A stretch of 32,109 nucleotides of DNA from Chloroflexota bacterium (GCA_013112725.1 JABFFZ010000070.1:1-32109), one strand, 5' to 3'; positions 1-7,721 are shown, counted from the first letter of the stretch. Notes: generated by a model from the sequence alone, not told the origin. Translations and numbers: made by a program.

Positions 1-591
1 GCGCGAGCCGGTCTTGACGCCGCGTGGGATCTTGGCGCTGAGGGTACGGCCGTCTTCCCATTGCAACTGCCGCGTCGTCCCGTGAAACGCCTCTTCCAGC
101 GTCACTTGAACGGTATGTTCCACATCCTGTCCCCTGCGGGCGCGTGGCTGTCGCTGGCCGGACGAGAAGTTACTAAAATCAAAACCGCCCGTTTGCCGCC
201 GCCCCATCCCACCAAACAGCGATTCAAAAAAGTCAGAAAAACCGCTGCCGCCAAACATTTGCTCAAACTCTTCCTGGCTCACGGTGCGGGTCTGGGCACG
301 TGGCCCGCCCTGCTGTGCCTGCCACTGCCGCCAGAAATCGTTGGCGTTGCCGCCAGCGCGCTGGTACTGCTGCCACTGCGAGCCAAACTGGTCATACATC
401 TTGCGCTTTTCCGGGTCAGACAGCACCTCATACGCTTCGTTGATCTCCTTGAAGCGGCTTTCAGCACTGGCATTACCCGGATTCACGTCAGGATGATACT
501 GCCGCGCCAGTTTGCGGTATGCCTTTTTCAGTTCTTTTTCGTCGGCCGTCTTGCTCACGCCCAACGTCTTGTAATAATCCTTGTATTCCAT
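1..591 (-). CDS. dnaJ: DnaJ-type co-chaperone, class B (CbpA-like), partial at left edge
   Basis: A co-chaperone that stimulates DnaK ATPase and delivers substrates. The first 197 codons are visible; the C-terminus lies beyond position 1. Residues 1-70 form a J domain with HPD at 33-35. A Gly/Phe-rich stretch follows at about 113-145, then the first C-terminal beta domain (TLEEAFHGT near 164). The sequence passes straight from QLQWEDGRTL to KIPRGV without any CxxCxGxG motifs. It is therefore the zinc-finger-less class B (CbpA-like) rather than classical DnaJ. The ATG at 591 opens with the usual family start (MEYKDYYKTLGV). It is the third gene of a dnaK-grpE-dnaJ set on this strand. A 155-nt spacer with two short hairpins separates it from grpE, so it may be differentially expressed. 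Confidence 0.93.
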   Translation of the reverse strand, partial: MEYKDYYKTLGVSKTADEKELKKAYRKLARQYHPDVNPGNASAESRFKEINEAYEVLSDPEKRKMYDQFGSQWQQYQRAGGNANDFWRQWQAQQGGPRAQTRTVSQEEFEQMFGGSGFSDFFESLFGGMGRRQTGGFDFSNFSSGQRQPRARRGQDVEHTVQVTLEEAFHGTTRQLQWEDGRTLSAKIPRGVKTGSR

Positions 592-659
592 AAACAAATG
601 CCCCCTGACTACGGGTTTAGCTTTCAGGTAGTGTCTAAAAACGATTATTAATGACCGTC

Positions 660-714
660 ATTCCCGCGAAAGCGGGAATCCATAATCGAAGTGGATGCCC
701 GCCTACGCGGGCAT
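660..714. repeat. Pair of REP-like short palindromes between grpE and dnaJ
   Basis: Two 20-nt stem-loops lie 15 nt apart. At 660-679 an 8-bp stem ATTCCCGC/GCGGGAAT closes on GAAA. At 695-714 an 8-bp stem ATGCCCGC/GCGGGCAT closes on CTAC. The arms are related (TCCCGC and GCCCGC). The layout is that of repetitive extragenic palindromes. Within the dnaK-grpE-dnaJ transcript they could act as mRNA stabilisers or attenuators. Confidence 0.75.
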
Positions 715-746
715 AACAACAACAAAATGCCTTTTTAGGCAAATGC

Positions 747-1448
747 TCAATTCATTGCCGCAGCCACAAATACCCGCGCCGGGCGCAATAATTTATCGCC
801 CACCAAGTAGCCATTTTCAACAACGGCCGTGACCACCCCCGGATCATAGTCCATTGTCGCCACCGCGCCCACCGCTTCATGCCAGGCGGGGTCAAACGGC
901 CGTCCCACCGCCACTAACTGTTGGACGCCATGCTGCTGCATCACGGCCGTAAATGCCTGCAATGTCAGGGCAATACCTGTTTCCGCCGGTGTGCCTACCG
1001 TATGGGCCAGCGCCCGTTCCAGATTATCGGCCACGCCTAACATATCACGCAAAACCTTTTCTGTCGCCTGTTCTGCCTCTTGTGCATACCGCTGCGCCAG
1101 TCGCTTCTTGTTGTTTTGCATCTCGGCAACCAGGCGCGTGTACTTTTCTTGCCATGAATCAGCGTCTGCCTGTTTCGCTTCCAGCGCGGTAATGGTTTGC
1201 CGCGCCGCAGCCAGTTCCGCCTTTAGCGTCTGATTGTCAGTGTCACGCTGCTGCACGGCCGTCTGCCATCTGTATGCTTCTTCCCGCCAGGCGATGGCCT
1301 CGGCCTGCGCCTTTTGGTACTCTTGCTGCGCCAGCCGGTATGCCTCGCGCAGGTCAATGGGCGGTGCGCCGTGCCCGCCGTGCCGGCGCGGAATGTTGAT
1401 GGTATGGCCGGGTGACGGCCGTCCCCATTCATCGAAATCACGATACAT
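747..1448 (-). CDS. grpE: GrpE nucleotide exchange factor
   Basis: Releases ADP from DnaK to reset the chaperone cycle; cytoplasmic and acts as a dimer. The 233-aa product has a long N-terminal alpha-helical coiled coil (about residues 30-135, rich in Ala/Gln/Glu). The GrpE core follows, with DMLGVADNLERAL and the typical end KLLRPARVFVA. The ATG at 1448 was chosen because GGGAG lies 9 nt upstream. An in-frame TTG seven codons earlier (1469) is open but has no ribosome-binding site. GrpE proteins are usually around 180-220 aa, so this one is slightly long at the N-terminus (charged, Pro/His/Gly-rich). It sits between dnaK (upstream, 116-nt gap filled by a hairpin) and dnaJ. Confidence 0.95.
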   Translation of the reverse strand: MYRDFDEWGRPSPGHTINIPRRHGGHGAPPIDLREAYRLAQQEYQKAQAEAIAWREEAYRWQTAVQQRDTDNQTLKAELAAARQTITALEAKQADADSWQEKYTRLVAEMQNNKKRLAQRYAQEAEQATEKVLRDMLGVADNLERALAHTVGTPAETGIALTLQAFTAVMQQHGVQQLVAVGRPFDPAWHEAVGAVATMDYDPGVVTAVVENGYLVGDKLLRPARVFVAAAMN

Positions 1449-1499
1449 CAAATCTTTCTCCCAAAACAAAGGGCGGACATTCGCCCGCCCTTGGAGGTG

Positions 1500-1567
1500 A
1501 TTGAGTAATTGGGTAAATGAGTAATTGGGTAATTACCTGATTACCCAATTACCTGATTGTCCAATTA
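1500..1567. repeat. Period-8 word hairpin (GTAATTGG family) between dnaK and grpE
   Basis: The left half reads as 8-bp words GTAATTGG, GTAAATGA, GTAATTGG, GTAATT. After a short loop the right half is the reverse complement of similar words, giving a stem of about 30 bp with mismatches. The dnaK stop codon (1565-1567) lies inside the right arm. It could attenuate or terminate transcription between dnaK and grpE. Confidence 0.8.
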
Positions 1568-3445
1568 CATCTCCTGAAACTCGCCTTCTACCACACCTTC
1601 GTCAGCGGTGTAACCTGGCTGCGGGCCACTCTGCGGACCGCTCTGGTACATCTGCTGGCTCAGGGCGTAGCTGGCCTGCTGCAACTGCTCCGTCAGCGAG
1701 CGGATGTGCGCCGTATCCTCACCTTTTACCGCCTCTTTCAACTGGCCGATGATAGTGTGGATTTGTGATTTGTCGCTTTCGGGCACACGGCCGTTCATCT
1801 CGCTAAGGCTCTTTTCAATGCTGTAAATCATCTGGTCAGCCTGATTGCGGGCTTCAATGAGTTCCCGTTTGCGCCGGTCTTCGGCTTCATGCTGTTTGGC
1901 CGCATTTACCATGTTGTTAATCTCGGCCTCGCTCAGGTTGGTAGACGCCGTAATCTGAATCTTCTGCTCACGCCCGGTGGCTTTGTCCTTTGCTGTTACG
2001 TGCAAGATGCCGTTGGCGTCAATGTCAAAGGTCACTTCAATTTGCGGCAGGCCACGCGGTGCGGGCGGCAGCCCATCCAGCCGGAACATGCCCAATGTTT
2101 TGTTATCCACCGCCATTGGCCGTTCACCCTGCAAGACGTGGATGTCTACGGCCGTTTGGTTATCTTCGGCCGTGCTGAACACCTCTGTCTTGCGCGTGGG
2201 GATGGTTGTGTTGCGCGGGATCAGCGTGGTCATCACACCGCCCAACGTTTCCAGACCCAGGCTCAGGGGCGTTACATCCAGCAGCAGCAAATCTTTCACA
2301 TCACCCGTCAGCACACCGCCTTGCAAGCCAGCGCCAATCGCCACCACTTCATCCGGGTTCACGCTCTTGTTCGGCGCTTTGTTAGTCAGACTTTCCACCA
2401 GATTTTGCACCATCGGCATCCGGGTGCTACCACCCACTAACACGACCTCATCAATCGTTTGCGCGGTTAAATTGGCATCTTTGAGGGCCAGCTCAAACGG
2501 CCCTTTCAGTCGCGCCACCAAATCTTCGGTCAACTGCTCAAATTTGGCCCGCGTCAGCGTCATTTGCAGATGTTTTGGCCCGCTGGCGTCCGCAGTCACA
2601 AAGGGCAGATTGAGTTCTGTTTGCATCGTGGTCGAGAGTTCAATTTTGGCTTTTTCGGCCGCTTCACGCAGACGTTGTAACGCCTGCCGGTCTTTACTCA
2701 GGTCAATGCCCTGGTCTTTCTTGAACTCTTCAATCATCCACTGCACAATACGCTCGTCCCAATCATCACCACCCAAATGGGTATCACCATGGGTGGACAT
2801 CACTTCAACTACACCTTCGCCCACTTCCAGCACGGAGACATCAAACGTACCGCCACCCAGGTCAAAGACCAGGATTTTCTCATCGGACTTTTTGTCCAGG
2901 CCATACGCTAAGGCAGCGGCGGTGGGTTCATTGATAATGCGCAGTACTTCCAGCCCGGCGATTTTGCCGGCGTCTTTGGTGGCTTGGCGCTGGCTGTCAT
3001 TGAAATACGCGGGCACAGTGATGACCGCTTTGGTCACAGTTTCGCCCAGATACGCTTCGGCATCTCGCTTTAATTTTTGCAAGATGAAAGCCGAAATTTC
3101 TTGCGGCGAATAGGTTTGCCCGGTGACGGGCACTTTGACACGAGCGTCTTGCTGTGGCCCGGCCACAATTTCATACGGCACCATGCCTTTCGTTTTTACA
3201 GTTTCGGGGTCATCCACGCGCCGCCCCATTAGCCGTTTGATGGAGTAGATGGTGTTTTCCGGGTTGACAACGGCCTGACGCTTGGCGGTCATGCCCACCA
3301 GCCGTTCACCTTTTTTGCTAAAAGCGACGATGGACGGCGTGGTGTTGCCTCCTTCGGCGGAGGGAATCACCACCGCGTCGCCACCTTCCATGACGGTCAC
3401 TACAGAGTTAGTTGTGCCTAAATCTATGCCGATAATTTTGCTCAT
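1565..3445 (-). CDS. dnaK: Molecular chaperone DnaK (Hsp70)
   Basis: An ATP-driven chaperone that binds exposed hydrophobic peptides in the cytoplasm, working with GrpE and DnaJ. The 626-aa length is typical. The N-terminal ATPase domain (about 1-380) starts with GIDLGTTNSVV and contains IINEPTAAALAYG, DLGGGTFDVS and VGGSTRMP. The substrate-binding domain (about 385-500) includes DVTPLSLGLETLGG. The helical lid follows, and the C-terminus ends in the acidic EGEFQEM. The ATG at 3445 has GAGGTG 5 nt upstream. It is the first gene of the set. The order dnaK-grpE-dnaJ differs from the common grpE-dnaK-dnaJ and resembles the actinobacterial layout. No CIRCE element (TTAGCACTC inverted repeat) is present upstream; a different 9-N9-9 palindrome lies at 3491-3517. 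Confidence 0.98.
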   Translation of the reverse strand: MSKIIGIDLGTTNSVVTVMEGGDAVVIPSAEGGNTTPSIVAFSKKGERLVGMTAKRQAVVNPENTIYSIKRLMGRRVDDPETVKTKGMVPYEIVAGPQQDARVKVPVTGQTYSPQEISAFILQKLKRDAEAYLGETVTKAVITVPAYFNDSQRQATKDAGKIAGLEVLRIINEPTAAALAYGLDKKSDEKILVFDLGGGTFDVSVLEVGEGVVEVMSTHGDTHLGGDDWDERIVQWMIEEFKKDQGIDLSKDRQALQRLREAAEKAKIELSTTMQTELNLPFVTADASGPKHLQMTLTRAKFEQLTEDLVARLKGPFELALKDANLTAQTIDEVVLVGGSTRMPMVQNLVESLTNKAPNKSVNPDEVVAIGAGLQGGVLTGDVKDLLLLDVTPLSLGLETLGGVMTTLIPRNTTIPTRKTEVFSTAEDNQTAVDIHVLQGERPMAVDNKTLGMFRLDGLPPAPRGLPQIEVTFDIDANGILHVTAKDKATGREQKIQITASTNLSEAEINNMVNAAKQHEAEDRRKRELIEARNQADQMIYSIEKSLSEMNGRVPESDKSQIHTIIGQLKEAVKGEDTAHIRSLTEQLQQASYALSQQMYQSGPQSGPQPGYTADEGVVEGEFQEM

Positions 3446-3490
3446 GTTTTCACCTCTTCGGTTATATTTTGATAATTGCTTCTCACAGAT

Positions 3491-3517
3491 CCTTATGGGT
3501 TTCCAATGCCCATAGGG
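3491..3517. promoter_or_regulatory. 9-N9-9 inverted repeat upstream of dnaK, possible operator
   Basis: CCTTATGGG, a 9-nt spacer, then CCCATAGGG (8 of 9 paired). It lies 46-72 nt upstream of the dnaK ATG. It sits just downstream of a -10-like TACAAT (3528-3533, minus strand), which would place it over the predicted start of transcription. The 9-9-9 geometry matches the HrcA operator CIRCE, but the sequence does not, nor does it match the HspR box. An mRNA 5' hairpin is an alternative. Confidence 0.4.
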
Positions 3518-3589
3518 TCTGCGTCATATTGTATGGTTGAACGTTAGAACTGTGTTGGACGGCCGTAAGAGAATCATATACACCCGTTC

Positions 3590-3641
3590 GTAGCAGGCGA
3601 TTTATCGCCGTTTCGCCGGAAGGCGATAAATCGCCTACTAC
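3590..3641. repeat. Near-perfect 20-bp-arm palindrome
   Basis: Arms 3590-3609 and 3622-3641 pair at 19 of 20 positions around a 12-nt loop. Each arm contains GGCGATTTATCGCC, itself palindromic. The core GCGAT-TT-ATCGC resembles modules inside the 179-bp element at 14367-14545 (GCGATT-CA-AATCGC). It may be a related short mobile or REP-type unit. Confidence 0.7.
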
Positions 3642-3669
3642 AAACCTGACAGTGGATGTCAGGTTAAAT

Positions 3670-3744
3670 CAGTAAACAGTAAACAGTGAGCGGTAAGCAG
3701 TTTTAACCCTGTTCACTGCTCGCTATTTACTGCTCACTGCTTAC
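3670..3744. repeat. Period-7 word hairpin (CAGTAAA/CAGTGAG family)
   Basis: The left arm is a run of 7-bp words CAGTAAA, CAGTAAA, CAGTGAG, CGGTAAG. The right arm is the inverse of CAGTGAG, CAGTAAA, TAGCGAG, CAGTGAA. Together they can form a long imperfect stem ending about 18 nt before the ATG of the downstream oxidoreductase. Confidence 0.75.
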
Positions 3745-3762
3745 TTCAAAAGGGAGATCACC

Positions 3763-4578
3763 ATGAAATTTGGATTTGTGATGCCGAGTGGGAATGTGCA
3801 TGAGGCGCTGCGTTTTGCGGCGGCGGCGGAAGCGGCGGGTTGGGATGGCTTTTTTGTCTGGGAACCGGTGTGGGGCAACGATCCCTGGGTAACGCTGGCA
3901 GCCATTGCCATGCGCACACAGCGGATTCGGCTGGGCACCTTGCTGACACCGCTCTCCCGGCGACGGCCGTGGAAAGTAGCAGGTGAAACGGCGACACTGG
4001 ATCAATTGTCCCGCGGCCGTGTCATCCTCTCCGTCGGTCTGGGTGCGCCGGAAACCGGATTTGCCAACTTTGGCGAAATCACCGACCGCAAAGCTCGTGC
4101 CGAACTGTTGGACGAAAGCATAGACATCATCACCGGGCTGTGGCAGGGGCAGCCGTTTAATTACGATGGCAACCATTACCACGTCACGGAAACGACCTTC
4201 ATGCCACCCGCCCCTCCTGTACAGCAGCCGCGCATCCCTATCTGGGTGGTGGGTGCATGGCCACAGCCCAAATCTATGGCTCGGGTGCTGAAATGTGATG
4301 GCCTGCTGCCGATTATCAAAGAGGTAGGCGGCCGTTACACCCAGCCTACCCCCGGCCAAATCGGCGAAATGAAAGCATATGTGGAAGCCAACCGCACGCT
4401 AACTTCACCATTTGACATCATCAAGGAAGGGGAGACGCCGCTGGACAAAAAAGAGGAATGGGGGGAAATGGTACGGCCGTATGCCGAAGCGGGCGTCACC
4501 TGGTGGATTGAATCTATGTGGACGGCTCCCCATCTGGACATGGTCTTTGAGCGGGTGCAGCATGGCCCGCCCCAATAA
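3763..4578 (+). CDS. Luciferase-like (LLM class, F420-type) oxidoreductase
   Basis: A flavin- or F420-dependent TIM-barrel oxidoreductase of the bacterial luciferase superfamily; the substrate cannot be read from sequence. The 271 residues begin MKFGFVMPSG, with the family's AAAAEAAGWDGFFVWEP helix. TLDQLSRGRVILSVGLGAP follows, and then RIPIWVVGAWPQPKSMARV, which in the family lines the cofactor site. The length is slightly short (members are often 280-340 aa), with a compact C-terminus. The ATG at 3763 is preceded by GGGAGA 6 nt upstream. It is a single gene diverging from dnaK and ends at a strong bidirectional terminator. F420 use is inferred from resemblance only. Confidence 0.85.
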   Translation: MKFGFVMPSGNVHEALRFAAAAEAAGWDGFFVWEPVWGNDPWVTLAAIAMRTQRIRLGTLLTPLSRRRPWKVAGETATLDQLSRGRVILSVGLGAPETGFANFGEITDRKARAELLDESIDIITGLWQGQPFNYDGNHYHVTETTFMPPAPPVQQPRIPIWVVGAWPQPKSMARVLKCDGLLPIIKEVGGRYTQPTPGQIGEMKAYVEANRTLTSPFDIIKEGETPLDKKEEWGEMVRPYAEAGVTWWIESMWTAPHLDMVFERVQHGPPQ

Positions 4579-4613
4579 AAAACTCCCGGAGGGCTTAACC
4601 CTCCGGGAGTTTT
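4579..4613. terminator. Bidirectional intrinsic terminator
   Basis: A perfect 15-bp stem, AAAACTCCCGGAGGG paired with CCCTCCGGGAGTTTT around a 5-nt loop. There is an A tract on the left and T tract on the right. It sits between two convergent genes (stops at 4578 and 4618) and can serve both. Confidence 0.95.
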
Positions 4614-4617
4614 GCTG

Positions 4618-5151
4618 TTACGCCCGCTTCTCTTCGACGTATTTTTCTTCCGGCTCTTGCCCCTTCATGGCTTTGTAGATGACGTACAGGCCCAGAGCGA
4701 TGAGGGTGAGCGGCCAGTATTTGCCTACCAGTTGCACCACATCTAGCAGCACGCCGTTGGTCATAATGGCTACGCCAATCGTGGCCAGAATGCCGCCGGG
4801 GATCAGCGCCCACCAGTGGGTTTCTTCGGTAAAGAGCGCCGTCAGCAGGGTAATCAGAGCAAAACCCAGACCGAAGATAACAAGGAAGATGCCGCCTTCG
4901 GCGCTGCCGCCACCATCTGCATAAGGCCCGCTGATGGCGTAGGCGCCCCAACCAATGCCGCTGAGAATACCGCCGGGGATCATCAGGCCACCTTCACGGG
5001 TGAGGATGCCCCACACCAGGAAGAGCGCCCCCAGCGCCGGCAGGAACAACATGCCCAGATTGGTTAATTGCCCAAATTGGGCTATCAGTACCAGAATGCC
5101 AATACCGATCAAGAAAATACCACCGATTGTTTCTTTCTTTCTGTTTTTCAT
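4618..5151 (-). CDS. Small multi-pass membrane protein (LiaF-TM/DUF5668-like)
   Basis: A 177-aa predicted inner-membrane protein of unknown function. After a basic start (MKNRKKETIGG) there are about five hydrophobic segments: GIFLIGIGILVLIAQFG, LFLPALGALFLVWGIL, a Gly-rich segment, GGIFLVIFGLGFALITLL, IPGGILATIGVAIM and WPLTLIALGLYVIYKAM. Two IPGGIL repeats mark an internal duplication. The tail is charged (EPEEKYVEEKRA). The fold resembles short membrane modules found with LiaF-type stress proteins, but no partner is adjacent. The ATG at 5151 is chosen because GGAGGT lies 4 nt before it; an ATG four codons earlier (5163) overlaps that site. A TATACT-like -10 lies at 5218-5223 (minus strand). 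Confidence 0.75.
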   Translation of the reverse strand: MKNRKKETIGGIFLIGIGILVLIAQFGQLTNLGMLFLPALGALFLVWGILTREGGLMIPGGILSGIGWGAYAISGPYADGGGSAEGGIFLVIFGLGFALITLLTALFTEETHWWALIPGGILATIGVAIMTNGVLLDVVQLVGKYWPLTLIALGLYVIYKAMKGQEPEEKYVEEKRA

Positions 5152-5347
5152 TTTGACCTCCATTATCGAAGCGAATCACTGTTTGTGTTCGTCATTTTGT
5201 TTGGTTAAGATGGGCACAGTATAGATCGGCGAAATGGCTCTTTGATGTGCCGGAAGTCATGGGCAGGTCATGTTGTGCGTATGACGGCCGTCGCTGAATA
5301 GCCGATGAGTTGGTAAAGACGGGGTAAGAAACCGGGCGTAGAATGTG

Positions 5348-5353
5348 TATAAT
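5348..5353 (+). promoter_or_regulatory. Probable -10 box (TATAAT) of the Lon-N gene
   Basis: An exact TATAAT lies 39 nt before the chosen start at 5393. No good -35 is seen at 17 nt. It makes the in-frame ATG at 5345 unlikely, because that codon overlaps the promoter and would not be transcribed. Confidence 0.5.
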
Positions 5354-5392
5354 GTTTTTACGCACGCTAAATTGAGTGCGGAAAGGATGAGC

Positions 5393-6031
5393 ATGATGAT
5401 GGATTTACCTATATTCCCATTGAATACCGTCATTTTCCCCGGCTGGCCCATGCCGCTGCACGTTTTTGAGCCGCGCTATAAAGAGATGGTGCGCTATTGT
5501 GTGGAGGAGCAGCAGCCGTTTGGCATTGTTCTCATCGAGGAAGGGGAAGCGGAGTTTGACACGGCGGTAGCGCCCCATCAGGTGGGCTGCACGGTTGCCA
5601 TTACCCAACTGGAACGAACGGAAGACGGCCGTCTCTATATTATGACGGTTGGCCAGGAGCGTTTTCGCATTCACCGGCTGAAGCGAGACAAACCGTATCT
5701 GGTGGGTGAGGTGGAGATGCTCGATTTTGAGGAAGAAGACAAGAAGGTGCTGAAGACGGCCGTTGCCGACCTGCGTCCCCTGGTCATTGATTACTTCTCG
5801 GCGCTGGCTCAGGTGGATGAAGACACGGCAATTGACGCCAGCCAGATTCCTTCTGATCCGGAAGAGTTAAGCTACCTGGCAGCCGCCATTTTGCAGGTGT
5901 CGTTGGAAACCAAACAATCCATGCTGGGGGCGCGCAAAGCCTCCAACCTGCTGAAATACCTGACCGGCGTCTACAAACGTGAACTACGGCTCATTCCCCG
6001 CCACGATATGGGCACGTTTTCGCCGAACTAA
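5393..6031 (+). CDS. Lon protease N-terminal (substrate-binding) domain protein
   Basis: A 212-aa stand-alone LON_substr_bdg protein without ATPase or protease domain. It opens with the family signature LPIFPLNTVIFPGWPMPLHVFEPRYKEMV. The two-part structure follows: a beta-rich half (QVGCTVAITQLERTEDGRLYIMTVGQERFRI) and a helical half (PEELSYLAAAILQVSLETKQSMLGA, LLKYLTGVYKREL). Such proteins are common but their role is not settled; substrate recognition or a link to CRBN-like binding is proposed for the fold. The start at 5393 has AGG 6 nt upstream; ATGs at 5387, 5396 and 5399 are alternatives. It is monocistronic with a TATAAT upstream. Confidence 0.9.
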   Translation: MMMDLPIFPLNTVIFPGWPMPLHVFEPRYKEMVRYCVEEQQPFGIVLIEEGEAEFDTAVAPHQVGCTVAITQLERTEDGRLYIMTVGQERFRIHRLKRDKPYLVGEVEMLDFEEEDKKVLKTAVADLRPLVIDYFSALAQVDEDTAIDASQIPSDPEELSYLAAAILQVSLETKQSMLGARKASNLLKYLTGVYKRELRLIPRHDMGTFSPN

Positions 6032-6034
6032 ACA

Positions 6035-6150
6035 ACTGGACACTGGCGTTTTTTATATCACCAGAGAGAGTTGTCAAATTTTATAGGCTGTTTTCTTGTT
6101 TGTTACTCGTCAGAAAAATTTGACAACTCTAGAATTCGCCAGACTCCAGT
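6035..6150. mobile_element. 116-bp MITE-like element with TTGTCAA hairpin
   Basis: It is bounded by terminal inverted repeats ACTGGACACTGGCG (6035-6048) and CGCCAGACTCCAGT (6137-6150), 12 of 14 paired. Inside is a perfect 16-bp inner stem: AGAGTTGTCAAATTTT (6067-6082) with AAAATTTGACAACTCT (6115-6130). A second copy of the outer and inner modules lies at 19316-19469. No coding capacity. It lies between convergent genes. Confidence 0.7.
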
Positions 6151-6156
6151 AAACAA

Positions 6157-6195
6157 GAGATATGGGGATATGAACACCTGATGTCCCCATATCTC
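6157..6195. terminator. Stem-loop 3' of the M32 carboxypeptidase gene
   Basis: A 12-bp perfect stem GAGATATGGGGA (6157-6168) / TCCCCATATCTC (6184-6195) with a 15-nt loop, 5 nt beyond the carboxypeptidase stop. There is only a weak T run afterwards, so it may act as a terminator or mRNA end stabiliser. Confidence 0.5.
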
Positions 6196-6200
6196 ATTTA

Positions 6201-7721
6201 CTACAGTTGGTATAACTCCCCATACTTCGTCCGCAAATAACGAATATACGGCTCAGTAGTCAGCGGGCCACCGGTAACCCGTTCAATCAGTTCATTGGCG
6301 GTAAATTTACGGCCGTGCCGGTAGATATTTTCCCGCAGCCAGCCGTGCAGTGTGCCAAACTCACCCTGCTCTATTTCTGCCGGGATGGCGGGATGCGCCC
6401 GCAGCGCCTGTTCAAAAAAGAGCGCCGACATCACATTGCCCAGTGTATAACCCTGGAATGATCCCCCTACCGTGCCTGCATACCAATGCACATCTTGCAA
6501 AACGCCATCCACATCACTCGGCGCGCGCACACCCAGGTCAGCCTCATAGCGGGCGTGCCATGCTTCCGGTAAATCTTGCACCGCTAACGTCCCTTCCAGC
6601 AGCGCCAGTTCCAGATCAAACCGGATCATGACATGCAAATTGTAAGTCACTTCATCGGCATCGGTGCGAATGAGCGACGGCTGTACCTTGTTGATGGCCC
6701 GGTAAAAGGTGTCTTGTGATACGTTTTTCAACTGATCTGGGAAAGCAGCCTGAAGCTGGGCGTAATAATGATTCCAGAATGGGCGGCTGCGCCCCACCAG
6801 GTTTTCCCACAGGCGTGACTGGCTTTCATGCACACCGGCTGAAGTACCACCCGCCAGCGGTGAGCCGTCCAGGTCTTGGTTGACGCCCAATTCATATAAA
6901 GCATGTCCCGTCTCATGCAGGGTGCTAAACAACGCCTCGCTTAAATCATTCTCTTTAACACGGGTGGTGATGCGCACATCATCAACGGAAAAGCTGGTCA
7001 TAAAGGGGTGGTGGGTTTTGTCCTGGCGGCCACGATTCAAATCATACCCATATTTCTGGGCGACCATCAGGCCAAAAGCCAACTGCTTTTCTTCGGGGAA
7101 ATTCTGTTTTAAGCAGCTATCGTCGGCCGGTTCCTGGGCGGCAATGGCTTTGGCAATGGGTACCAACTGTTGGCGCAGTTCGGCAAAGAGGGCGCGCACC
7201 GATTCCGCCTTCATATCCCGGTCGGCAAAGTCAATCAACGGGTCGGCGATATGGTCATAACCAGGGAAACAGTTGGCAATCTGGCGGGAATAATCAAGCG
7301 TTTTGGCTAAACTGTCTTGCACGGCCGTAAAATCATTGGCCGGGCGTGCCTGCGTCCACAACTGGTACGCCGCTGCCGCGTGTTCATTGAGTTCAGCCAG
7401 GAGCCGGGGTGGCACCTTGATGGCCTGCTCGTAATCGTGGCGTGTCACGCGAATCAGGGAGGCTTCGTCGCTGTCATAGGGCAGCGTTTCCGCCCAGGGT
7501 TCCAATGCATCCAGCAGCCGCCCAATTTCCGGGTCAATACGTTTTTCATGGGCAATCCGGCCTAATGTCGCCATCTGGCGACCTCGGGATGGCGCGCCGG
7601 CCGGGGGCATATAGGTTGTTTGATCCCAGGATAATACACTGGCGGCCGACGTCAGATCATCAATTTCCAACAATCGTGTTTTTAGTTCTTGTAATTTCTT
7701 TTCCACAGATAATTCTCCCAT
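6201..7721 (-). CDS. M32 family metallocarboxypeptidase
   Basis: A zinc (or cobalt) carboxypeptidase of the Taq/Pfu type, removing C-terminal residues from peptides in the cytoplasm. The 506-aa length is typical. Zinc-site HETGH is at 269-273 with the downstream Glu ligand in GVHESQSRLWEN (about residue 299). The family motifs HPF (238-240), DDVRITTR, IRTDADEVTYNLHV and YTLGNVMSALFF (substrate end) are all present. The fold is almost fully helical. The ATG at 7721 is kept, but GGGAG lies 8 nt before an in-frame GTG at 7706, which may be the true start. No neighbour is obviously functionally linked. There is a hairpin on each side. Confidence 0.95.
   Translation of the reverse strand: MGELSVEKKLQELKTRLLEIDDLTSAASVLSWDQTTYMPPAGAPSRGRQMATLGRIAHEKRIDPEIGRLLDALEPWAETLPYDSDEASLIRVTRHDYEQAIKVPPRLLAELNEHAAAAYQLWTQARPANDFTAVQDSLAKTLDYSRQIANCFPGYDHIADPLIDFADRDMKAESVRALFAELRQQLVPIAKAIAAQEPADDSCLKQNFPEEKQLAFGLMVAQKYGYDLNRGRQDKTHHPFMTSFSVDDVRITTRVKENDLSEALFSTLHETGHALYELGVNQDLDGSPLAGGTSAGVHESQSRLWENLVGRSRPFWNHYYAQLQAAFPDQLKNVSQDTFYRAINKVQPSLIRTDADEVTYNLHVMIRFDLELALLEGTLAVQDLPEAWHARYEADLGVRAPSDVDGVLQDVHWYAGTVGGSFQGYTLGNVMSALFFEQALRAHPAIPAEIEQGEFGTLHGWLRENIYRHGRKFTANELIERVTGGPLTTEPYIRYLRTKYGELYQL

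Larger units (their letters stand above)
3446..3762. other. Hairpin-rich divergent spacer between dnaK and the LLM oxidoreductase
   Basis: A 317-nt spacer without a gene, carrying both outward promoters by inference. From left to right it holds four separate palindromes: the 9-N9-9 repeat at 3491-3517, a 20-bp-arm hairpin at 3590-3641, a 9-bp hairpin at 3643-3665 (AACCTGACA/TGTCAGGTT) and a period-7 word hairpin at 3670-3744. The only conventional signals recognised are the dnaK ribosome-binding site and a weak -10-like TACAAT (minus strand, 3528-3533). Confidence 0.7.

Noticed and set aside
1977..3113. Long open frame antisense to dnaK
   Set aside because: It mirrors the codon structure of dnaK, encodes a Ser/Thr-rich composition with no recognisable motif, and dnaK itself is certain.
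3446..3600. CIRCE or HspR (HAIR) operator upstream of dnaK
   Set aside because: Neither TTAGCACTC/GAGTGCTAA nor CTTGAGT/ACTCAAG is present; only an unrelated 9-N9-9 palindrome was found.
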